NCBI RefSeq assembly: GCF_020181035.1
Contig: NZ_JAIQYY010000010.1
Coordinates: 138,435 to 202,434, forward strand
Source of the DNA: Streptomyces sp. CoH27
GTDB lineage: Bacteria > Actinomycetota > Actinomycetes > Streptomycetales > Streptomycetaceae
Length of the DNA stretch: 64,000 nt
Reading direction: 5' to 3'
The notes under the pieces are model-generated. The model ran no database searches, was not told the DNA's origin, and was given only the letters and a program-made list of their open reading frames with translations. Below are positions 57,485-64,000 of this stretch, in pieces (within the stretch, counting starts at the first letter, position 1; the number at the start of each line of letters is the position of its first letter). Made by a program: the position numbers and the translations under genes.

Positions 57485-58834
57485 ATGCTGCACGAACTGT
57501 TCGAGGAAGAATCGATAACAGCTCTTCAAGGCCAGGAATACCGAAATCGGATTCAGCAGATAGAGAAGGAGCTGGCCGATGCGACGGTGGACGATCTCTC
57601 CCTGGAGCAACTGTCCGCGTGGGCGGTAGGGCATGCGGACTGGAATGTGCGACGCCTTGCCGTGGAGACCCTGGCCACCCGCTTCGTCGCCGCTCCCGAG
57701 GCGCGGGCGGCGATCTGCGAGGCGATCCATGACGATGTGGACTGGGTTGCCTTCACCGCCATCAAGGTCGCCGGTGAGCACCGTATCCCTGAGGCGGTGG
57801 CGCATATGATCCGGATCTCGGGGTGGCCCAGCAATTTCACCAAGCCCGCGTACGCGCGCAAACCGGTGGGCTGCGGTGCGGCCTTCACCAAGCGCGCCCT
57901 GCTCGACTTCTTCGGCTCCGTGGATTCCGAGGAGCTGCGCGAACTCGAAAACCAGCACTTCGCCGAGTTGCGGGCGCAAGTGGTCACCGCCAGGCGCGAA
58001 CCCGATCTGCGGGACGTCGTCCTGGTTCCCGCCGGCCCCTTCATCGCCGGAGCAAGGGTGACCGACATCGGCCCGTTCCAGATGGACGACTCCGACAACC
58101 CCCTGCGCGTCGAGGAACTCCCCGCCTACTACATCGACCGCACCACGGTAACGAACGCACGGTACGCGGAGTTCCTCGAAGCGGCCGGCAGCTCGAAGGA
58201 ATTCGCCCACCCCGATGAGCCGGAGGGCAAGGACTACACACCGGCCCACTGGCGCGACCCGCGCTTCAACCGACCAGAGCTACCAGTCGTCGGTGTCGAC
58301 TGGTACGACGCCTACGCCTTCGCCCGCTGGGCTGGCGGCAGACTCCCCTCCGAGAACGAGTGGGAAAAGGCCGCTCGCGGAACGGACGGCAGGGTCTACC
58401 CCTGGGGCGACACCTGGGGTGACGACAAGGCGCGATGTGTGTTCACGGCGTACGGCCGGAACGACATCCACAACCTGGCTGACCTGGAGGAGCTCCTGGT
58501 CACCACCACGGTCTCCTGGCCGGAGAAGCCGGTGGCGGCCGCCGATTCCCACCCTGCCGGTGCCAGCCCGTACGGCGCCCTGAACATGGCGGGGAACGTC
58601 TGGGAGATCACCCGCACCAACTTCTTCACCCGAGCGGACATGGCCCCCTTCTTCAAAGGGCGCACGGGTCAGGAGTTCATGAACCGACCCGAGGCGTTCC
58701 ACGTCCTGCGCGGTGGTACCTGGACGTCTCCCCCCGTGTGCTTGTCGACCTTCTACCGCGGCAAGGACCTGCTGACCGACCGGCACAACGAGGTCGGATT
58801 CCGCTGCGTATACGACGCGTCCGCACGTGACTGA
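57485..58834 (+). CDS. HEAT-like repeat plus SUMF1/FGE-sulfatase-domain protein
   Basis: A 449-residue protein. Residues 40-145 look like HEAT-type repeats (WNVRRLAVETLATRF, VDWVAFTAIKVAGEH). Residues 175-447 are a SUMF1 (formylglycine-generating-enzyme-like) fold: VLVPAGPFIAG, YYIDRTTVTNARYAEFL, PVVGVDWYDAYAFARWAGGR, YGALNMAGNVWEITR and HVLRGGTWTS. The two copper-binding Cys of true formylglycine-generating enzymes are not in place (only Cys419 is near), nor is there an EgtB His set. It may be a binding or non-classical oxygenase protein. ATG 57485 is chosen; a GTG at 57419 lies inside the hairpin. Confidence 0.75.
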   Translation: MLHELFEEESITALQGQEYRNRIQQIEKELADATVDDLSLEQLSAWAVGHADWNVRRLAVETLATRFVAAPEARAAICEAIHDDVDWVAFTAIKVAGEHRIPEAVAHMIRISGWPSNFTKPAYARKPVGCGAAFTKRALLDFFGSVDSEELRELENQHFAELRAQVVTARREPDLRDVVLVPAGPFIAGARVTDIGPFQMDDSDNPLRVEELPAYYIDRTTVTNARYAEFLEAAGSSKEFAHPDEPEGKDYTPAHWRDPRFNRPELPVVGVDWYDAYAFARWAGGRLPSENEWEKAARGTDGRVYPWGDTWGDDKARCVFTAYGRNDIHNLADLEELLVTTTVSWPEKPVAAADSHPAGASPYGALNMAGNVWEITRTNFFTRADMAPFFKGRTGQEFMNRPEAFHVLRGGTWTSPPVCLSTFYRGKDLLTDRHNEVGFRCVYDASARD

Positions 58835-58850
58835 AAGGTGAGGATGCACG

Positions 58851-59567
58851 ATGTCCGATCGAGATGAGCGCCAGGCGCTGCGGCAGACCCTGGTGGAAGG
58901 CATACATCTGCTCGCCGAACTGGGCTACAGCGAGGGAATCGCCGGCCACGTGAGCGTGCGGGACCCGGAGCGCCCGGACGCCTACTGGGTCAACCCGTTC
59001 GGTCTGGACTTCCACCAGGTCACGGTCGACGACCTGCTGCTGGTGGGCGGTGAGGGGACCGTCCTGGAAGGCTCCGGCGAACTCAACCCCGCAGTGGATC
59101 CGCTCCACGGTGAACTGCACCGTAATCGGCCGGACCTGGTGGCCTTCGCCCATACACACTCCATGTACGGCAAGACCTGGTCGTCCCTGGGACGGCTACT
59201 CGACCCGATCACCCAGGATGCCTGCGTCATCTACCAGCGGCACGGCCTCTACGACCGATTCACCGGCCTCGTCAACGCCCGCCAGGAGGGCAAGGAGGTC
59301 ATCGAGGCCATGGGTGACGGAACAGCGGTGATCATGCAGAATCACGGCTTCTTGACGGGCGGCCGCACCATCGGTGAGGCGGTGTGGCTGTTCATCGTGA
59401 TGGAACGCTGCGCCCAGTCACAGCTCATGGCTGAGGCGGCCGGCACACCGCGGCTCATTCCGCACGAGGTGGCCCTGGACACCGCACGTGCCCTGGCGAA
59501 GCTGGAGTTCACCGACAAGCAGTACCGGAACCTGTACGAGACGACGTGCGTCCGTGGGAAGCGGTGA
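58851..59567 (+). CDS. class II aldolase/adducin-family protein
   Basis: A 238-residue zinc-dependent aldolase-like protein. The zinc His are His101 and His103 in AFAHTHSMYG and His165 in MQNHGFLTGG; the upstream acid is shifted (NPAVDPLHGEL, with Asp83 and Glu88 rather than the usual SSE). That change could alter aldol, epimerase or decarboxylase chemistry. ATG 58851 follows AGGTGAGG. It is 16 bases downstream of the SUMF1 gene and just upstream of the monooxygenase, so the operon continues. Confidence 0.85.
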   Translation: MSDRDERQALRQTLVEGIHLLAELGYSEGIAGHVSVRDPERPDAYWVNPFGLDFHQVTVDDLLLVGGEGTVLEGSGELNPAVDPLHGELHRNRPDLVAFAHTHSMYGKTWSSLGRLLDPITQDACVIYQRHGLYDRFTGLVNARQEGKEVIEAMGDGTAVIMQNHGFLTGGRTIGEAVWLFIVMERCAQSQLMAEAAGTPRLIPHEVALDTARALAKLEFTDKQYRNLYETTCVRGKR

Positions 59568-59568
59568 C

Positions 59569-60633
59569 ATGAAGATCGGGCTCAACTTCCTGCCCACCGT
59601 GGGGCCCGCCGAGATGCCTGGTGCGCGGTTCTACGACGAGATGATCGAGTTGAGCGAGCTGGCCGACCGCCTCTCCTTCAGCCATGTGAAGCTGGTCGAG
59701 CACCACTTCCACGAATGGGGCGGATACAGTCCGGACCCGGTGTCCTTGCTGTCGGCTGTCGCCCGGCGGACCTCACAGGTCCGGCTGGTCACCGGAGCGG
59801 TCACTCCCGCGTTCACCCATCCCATCAAACTGGCGGCCTCGCTGTCCGTGCTCGACAACCTCTCCCACGGCCGCCTCGACGCGGGGTTCGGGCGTGCCTT
59901 TCTGCCCTCCGAGTTCGACGCGTTCGGCGTGCGCATGACGGAAAGCCGTGCCCGGCTGGAAGAAGGCGTCGAGGCCGTCGAACAGCTCTGGTCGTCGCAC
60001 AACTTCCGCTGGGAAGGCCGGTTCCATCAGTTCGGCCCGCTGCCACCTGTGTTGCCCCAGCCTGTCCAGCGGCCCCACCCACCCATATTCATTGCCGCCA
60101 CCACCTCGCCCGAGACCTTCACCTGGGCAGCGGAGCGGGGCTACCACCTCATGATCATTCCGGTCGTGGCGAGCCACGCGAAGCTCAGCGGACTGCTCGA
60201 CCTGCACCGCAGGACCCGCCTCGCGCACGGCCATTCGCCGGACTTCCGGCTCCACGTCAGCTACCACTGCTACGTAGCCGAGACCCAGAGCGAAGCCCTC
60301 ACCCGCGCAGAAGAGCACTACGCGGCCTACCGCGACAAACAACTGGAGGCATACAGCAGTTGGCGCGGTGTCACCTCGGACGAGTACCAGGGCTACGAGC
60401 GCATGGAGGAAGCCGCGCGCAGGACCACCGTCGCCGACCTCATGGCCGCTGACAACATCATTGTGGGCGGAGTGCCGGAAGCCACCGCGACCCTGCGCCG
60501 GATCGCAAAGCTCTATCCAGGCGCCGAGTTGAGCCTGCAACTGCGGTTCGGGTCCGTCTCGCACGCCGAGGCCATGCGTGCTGTCCGGCTTCTCGGTGAG
60601 CGGGTGCTGCCGGAACTTGTGGGGGACGCATGA
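59569..60633 (+). CDS. LLM-class flavin-dependent monooxygenase
   Basis: A 354-residue TIM-barrel oxygenase of the bacterial luciferase group (KIGLNFLPTVGPAEMPGARF start, RLVTGAVTPAFTHPIKLAAS in the middle, AATTSPETFTWAAERGYHLM as flavin loop). This is the subtype common in natural-product clusters with NRPS or PKS enzymes, where members hydroxylate carbon or oxidise nitrogen. FMNH2 is expected as cosubstrate. ATG 59569 starts one base after the aldolase stop, and its own stop overlaps the next gene by four bases (ATGA). Confidence 0.88.
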   Translation: MKIGLNFLPTVGPAEMPGARFYDEMIELSELADRLSFSHVKLVEHHFHEWGGYSPDPVSLLSAVARRTSQVRLVTGAVTPAFTHPIKLAASLSVLDNLSHGRLDAGFGRAFLPSEFDAFGVRMTESRARLEEGVEAVEQLWSSHNFRWEGRFHQFGPLPPVLPQPVQRPHPPIFIAATTSPETFTWAAERGYHLMIIPVVASHAKLSGLLDLHRRTRLAHGHSPDFRLHVSYHCYVAETQSEALTRAEEHYAAYRDKQLEAYSSWRGVTSDEYQGYERMEEAARRTTVADLMAADNIIVGGVPEATATLRRIAKLYPGAELSLQLRFGSVSHAEAMRAVRLLGERVLPELVGDA

Positions 60634-62012
60634 CCCGGCTCAGCGATCCGGTCCCGCTCAGCCCGCAGCAGGAGTGGCTGTGGGAGAGCCTGCGTTTCAT
60701 GCACCCCGACGAACCGGGCAGGACCAAGAGCAATGTCTGCCTGGCGTACACGCTGCACGGGCCCGTCGACGCCGACCGGCTCGAACGCGCACTGGACACC
60801 GTCCGGCAGCGGCACGACGTTCTGCGCACCACCTTCGACGAGATCTCCGATTCACCACGCCAGGAGATCCGGGATCCGCGGGACGCTCAGTCCTTGCCGT
60901 TCGCCCTGGTCGATCTCTCAGGCGTGCCGTACCAGGAGCAGCACCGGCTGTGCGAACTGATCGCCAACGGCGAGTGCGACCGTGTATTCGATCACGTCCA
61001 GGGGCCGCTGTGGCACGCGACACTGGTACGCCGTGCTCCGCGCGACCATGTGCTGGTCTTCTCCGTGAGCCACCTCATGCTGGACGCGCCCTCGGTGCAG
61101 CTCGTCATCCGGCATCTGGCCGAGGCATATGAGGAGCTGCCGCCTCCCGAGCGGCAGGACCAGTACCGGGACTTCGTGTGGCGTGCCCGCGAGCTGCCGA
61201 AGGACGCGGACATACGCCTGGACTACTGGCGGCGGGTCCTCACTCCGTTGCCCGCTCCCCTCGCCGTCCCGACCGACTACCCTGCGGACCCTCCACCGGT
61301 GTTCCTCCGGGAGACGGAACCCTTCAGTGTCCAGGCGCGGCCGGCAGAATTGGCCGGCCTGCGCGGGCAGGCGGGTGTGACGCCTTACCTCATCCACGTC
61401 GCGGCCTACACCGCCGCCCTTGCCGGTATCTGCGGGGCACGGCGGATCGTGGTCGGCTCTTCACTGACCCGACTGGAACTCAAGGCGGACCTCAATGCCG
61501 TAGGACACTTCTCCGATCTGGTGCTGTTGCCGGTCGACGTGAATCCCGAGGACACCTTCGGAGAACACCTGGAGCACGTCCGGGACACCGTGCTCGACGT
61601 CTACGACCATCTGCTGCCTTATCCGGTCATCGCCGAGGCGATCGACCCGGGCTTCAAGGCCCGGCGGCCCTGGCCCGCCCGCGCGCTGTACCACGTGTGG
61701 GTGCGCGGCAGCGTGCACTCCACGGCCCTCGGGCCACCGCAGCGGCTCGGCGAAGCCGAGGTCCACCCCTTCTCCTTCGCGCACGAGACCTGTTACAGCA
61801 TCGACCTGGACACCGACCGCTACGCCCACGTCTACGGCCAGAACGTGGTGCCCACGCTGTACATCGGTCCCACCGGCCTCGACGGCGAGATGACGTACAA
61901 CCGCGCGGTCTTCACCCCGCCGAGCGCGCGGCGCTTCATCGACATGCACCGCCGCAACCTGGAGCGATTGCTGCGAGAGCCGGGGGCCCCGATCGGGGAG
62001 GTACGGACGTGA
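60630..62012 (+). CDS. stand-alone NRPS condensation domain
   Basis: A 460-residue condensation-domain protein. C1 is PLSPQQEWLWESLRFMHP, C2 RHDVLRTTFDE, and the catalytic C3 region is SVSHLMLDAPSV (147-153): the second, catalytic His (148) and the Asp (152) are kept, but the first His is Ser and the Gly is Ala. C5 is GHFSDLVLLPVDV. The motif supports a working but atypical enzyme, as in free-standing condensation domains that use small soluble acceptors. ATG 60630 overlaps the monooxygenase stop; its own stop overlaps the next GTG. Confidence 0.88.
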   Translation: MTRLSDPVPLSPQQEWLWESLRFMHPDEPGRTKSNVCLAYTLHGPVDADRLERALDTVRQRHDVLRTTFDEISDSPRQEIRDPRDAQSLPFALVDLSGVPYQEQHRLCELIANGECDRVFDHVQGPLWHATLVRRAPRDHVLVFSVSHLMLDAPSVQLVIRHLAEAYEELPPPERQDQYRDFVWRARELPKDADIRLDYWRRVLTPLPAPLAVPTDYPADPPPVFLRETEPFSVQARPAELAGLRGQAGVTPYLIHVAAYTAALAGICGARRIVVGSSLTRLELKADLNAVGHFSDLVLLPVDVNPEDTFGEHLEHVRDTVLDVYDHLLPYPVIAEAIDPGFKARRPWPARALYHVWVRGSVHSTALGPPQRLGEAEVHPFSFAHETCYSIDLDTDRYAHVYGQNVVPTLYIGPTGLDGEMTYNRAVFTPPSARRFIDMHRRNLERLLREPGAPIGEVRT

Positions 62013-63739
62013 TCACCGGCCAGGGCACCCATGACCTCGTCCACCTGGCAGCCCGGCGCGTGCCTGACCGGCCCGCTCTCCTCGACGGTGGCACCGTCAT
62101 CGGCTACCGCGAACTCGACCGGCGGGCGCGTTCGCTGGCCCAGCGCCTCGTCGAGCATGGCGTGGGCCGCGGCACCCGGGTCGCCGTCACCGTGCCCCGT
62201 TCCGCGGAGCACGTCATCGCCACGCTCGCCGTGTGGCAGGCGGGCGGGATCTGTGTGCCCGTGGCAACGGATCTGCCTCGGGCCCGGGTCGCGGACATGC
62301 TCCGCATCGCGGGTGTCCGCGTGATCGTGGGGCCGGTGGAGACCGTCGAGGAGATCGCCCTACCACCGGGGGCCGACCCCCTCGACGACCTGCCGGCACC
62401 GCCGTCCGGGGAGGACGGCACCATCGCGTACATCTACTTCACCTCCGGCTCGACGGGGCGTCCCAAGGCGGTCGCCGTGCCACATACCGGGATTGTCAAC
62501 GAGGCCCAGTGGTCCCACAGCGCCTTCGCCATCCACCCCGAGGACCGCGGCAGCTGGCTGGCGTCCCCAGGGTTTGCCATCTCACGGTGGGAATTGTGGA
62601 CTCCGCTCACCGCGGGCGCCGCGGTGGCGATCTCGCCGGAGGGAACCGTGTGGGAGGGCTCGGCGCTCCGGGACTGGTTGGTACGGTCCGGCGTCAACTG
62701 GAGCATCGTCGTGACCGGGCTCGCGGAGCGGCTGCTCAGCGTCGACTGGCCCGACCCCTGCCCGCTGCGGCTCCTGGTGGCGGGCGGCGAGCAACTGCGG
62801 GTCTGGCCTGAGGGCCTGCCCTTCGACGTGGTCAACTCGTACGGCGTGACCGAGGCGTCCAGTGTGCGCCTCGCCGCATGGCTCGACCCCGCCGCGGCCG
62901 CCCCCGGACGCCTCCCCCCGGTCGGGCACCCGATCCGGGACACCCGCGTCTATATCCTTGATGACGAACTCGCCCCCGTGGCCCAGGGGCAGGTCGGGGA
63001 GCTCTTCATCGGCGGCAGGGGGCTGGCCCGCGGTTACCTCGGCGACCCTGACCAGACCGCGGAGCGCTTCCTGCCCGATCCCTTCCTCGGCGCCGGCCAC
63101 CGCATGTACCGCACCGGTGATCTGGCCCGCGTGGTGGCGGACGGCGAAGTGGAGTTCGCAGGCCGGCGCGACGACGATCCGAAGGTCGCCGGAGTCCGTG
63201 TCGATCTGGCGGCGGTTGAGGCCGCACTCCTCGCCCACCCCGGTGTCAAAGCCGCGGCGGCTGCGATCCACACCGGAGAGGCGGACCGCCCCCGCCTCGT
63301 GGGCTACCTGGTCACCGAACATGACGACATGGCACCCGACGGCGTGATCGACTCACTGGCCGAGCAACTGCCGGCTCCGATGGTGCCGAACGTGTTGGTA
63401 CGACTCGCCGCCTTGCCTCTGCTGCCCAGCGGCAAGGCCGACCGCAAGCGGCTCCCGGAACCCGCACCGGACAACGTGCTCCGCAGCCACCGGGCCGAGG
63501 CCCGCGACGACAGCGAGCGTCGGGTCATCGACGTCTTCAAGGAGATCCTCGGTATCGCGGACATCGGCGCGCACGACGACTTCTTCGGGCTGGGCGGAGA
63601 CTCACTGGGCGTCGCCCGGGTACGGCAAGCCCTGCTTGAACGACATGGCATGGATGTCCCTTACACGGTCATCTTCCGGCAGCGCACCCCGCGCCGGATC
63701 TGCGCGGCCGCGCGGGAGAACGGAGACAGAACTCAGTGA
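62009..63739 (+). CDS. NRPS adenylation-thiolation didomain without the alpha-amino Asp
   Basis: A 576-residue A-T protein. Core motifs are A3 YFTSGSTGRPKAV, A5 NSYGVTEASSV, A7 MYRTGDLAR, A8 GRRDDDPKVAGVRVDL and A10 LPSGKADRKRL with the catalytic Lys. In A4, where most amino-acid-activating domains have FDxS, it reads FAISRWELW: the Asp that binds the alpha-amino group is Ala. This points to a substrate without a free alpha-amino group, for example an alpha-keto, hydroxy, beta-amino or carboxylic acid. The carrier serine is Ser532 in FFGLGGDSLG. GTG 62009 overlaps the preceding stop. Confidence 0.92.
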   Translation: MITGQGTHDLVHLAARRVPDRPALLDGGTVIGYRELDRRARSLAQRLVEHGVGRGTRVAVTVPRSAEHVIATLAVWQAGGICVPVATDLPRARVADMLRIAGVRVIVGPVETVEEIALPPGADPLDDLPAPPSGEDGTIAYIYFTSGSTGRPKAVAVPHTGIVNEAQWSHSAFAIHPEDRGSWLASPGFAISRWELWTPLTAGAAVAISPEGTVWEGSALRDWLVRSGVNWSIVVTGLAERLLSVDWPDPCPLRLLVAGGEQLRVWPEGLPFDVVNSYGVTEASSVRLAAWLDPAAAAPGRLPPVGHPIRDTRVYILDDELAPVAQGQVGELFIGGRGLARGYLGDPDQTAERFLPDPFLGAGHRMYRTGDLARVVADGEVEFAGRRDDDPKVAGVRVDLAAVEAALLAHPGVKAAAAAIHTGEADRPRLVGYLVTEHDDMAPDGVIDSLAEQLPAPMVPNVLVRLAALPLLPSGKADRKRLPEPAPDNVLRSHRAEARDDSERRVIDVFKEILGIADIGAHDDFFGLGGDSLGVARVRQALLERHGMDVPYTVIFRQRTPRRICAAARENGDRTQ

Positions 63740-64000
63740 CGTCCGTCCACACACCCGCGCGGCTTCCCGCACTGGCGGAACGCACCGGACACCTCGCGGA
63801 CTCCGCCATCGGAGCCGTACTCCGGCTCACCGGGACCAGCGACGTGATCCCCCTGGCAGCCGGCAGTCCGGCACCGGAGACCTTCTGCTCACAAGAGTTC
63901 ACCGAGGTCACCACCCGCCTGCTGAAACGAGACCCGGCCGCCCTCCAGTACGGCGATGCCAGTGGCCTGCCCGCACTGCGATCCTGGATCGCGGCCCAGG
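63736..64000 (+). CDS. PLP-dependent aminotransferase, class I/II, cut by window edge
   Basis: The first 88 residues of an aminotransferase start at GTG 63736, overlapping the NRPS stop by four bases. IPLAAGSPAPETFCSQEFTE and LQYGDASGLPALRSWIAAQ match the N-terminus of fold-type I enzymes of the 2-aminoadipate/aromatic (ARO8-like) group. It probably makes or consumes an amino or keto acid used by the A-T protein; a keto-acid-activating domain next to an aminotransferase would make chemical sense. The active-site Lys lies beyond the window. Confidence 0.85.
   Translation, partial: MTSVHTPARLPALAERTGHLADSAIGAVLRLTGTSDVIPLAAGSPAPETFCSQEFTEVTTRLLKRDPAALQYGDASGLPALRSWIAAQ

Noticed and set aside
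57485..58834. SUMF1 protein as a formylglycine-generating enzyme
   Set aside because: The required Cys pair is missing and no sulfatase gene is in the window.

Overview
The window reads as a chromosomal segment of a Streptomyces or very close relative. It is very GC-rich, codon third positions are almost all G or C, GTG and TTG starts with strong Shine-Dalgarno sequences are common, and several families are typical of streptomycetes: the futalosine menaquinone genes mqnB and mqnD, an XPB-type helicase, a HelR-like RNA polymerase recycling ATPase, DUF2530, DUF2771, DUF3027 and a CebR-box cellulase. No rRNA or tRNA gene, CRISPR array or intact insertion sequence was seen.

Layout. 1-9 kb: a DinB/MDMPI-like protein (cut by the edge), an EamA exporter, an ABC exporter preceded by a tiny Pro/Lys-rich peptide gene and a hairpin, a metallophosphatase coupled to a large FAD/Fe-S oxidoreductase, then serC. 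9.6-20.5 kb: a PA14-domain pseudogene, several secreted proteins, a GH5-CBM2 cellulase under a perfect CebR box, an F420-type oxidoreductase, an SGNH hydrolase, an aldo/keto reductase, thpR and a GNAT enzyme. 20.6-28.7 kb: a MarR-MFS pair, a purine permease, DUF2530, a CtpE-like P-type ATPase, a secreted protein and a HAD hydrolase. 28.9-31.9 kb: a small accessory-looking block (XRE regulator divergent from a GRDP-like protein with a CxxCHxxxCH tail, a methyltransferase and a 115-residue protein). 31.9-47.8 kb: housekeeping genes including a sacsin-type ATPase, DUF3027, DUF2771, mqnB-mqnD, a cold-shock protein and a helicase-associated protein/XPB pair. 48-56.2 kb: helR-like, cutC, an HD hydrolase, a DinB-GNAT fusion, DUF4031, and a murR-murQ wall-recycling pair.

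From about 56.5 kb the character changes. There is a stretch with gene remnants (a leaderless XRE-type promoter and a beta-lactamase-family fragment), then an apparent biosynthetic operon that runs off the right edge. It begins with a 19-codon peptide gene with an almost ideal ribosome binding site and a C-terminal Trp, closed by a 12-bp-stem hairpin. A SUMF1-domain protein, class II aldolase, luciferase-like monooxygenase, stand-alone condensation domain, A-T didomain and PLP aminotransferase follow, nearly all translationally coupled. The A domain lacks the Asp that normally binds the alpha-amino group, which suggests a non-alpha-amino-acid substrate. This peptide-plus-NRPS operon, and the separate Pro/Lys peptide with its ABC exporter, are the two best candidates for undescribed systems. 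Start sites were chosen by family length, ribosome binding sites and overlaps; all functional calls come from reading the sequence alone.
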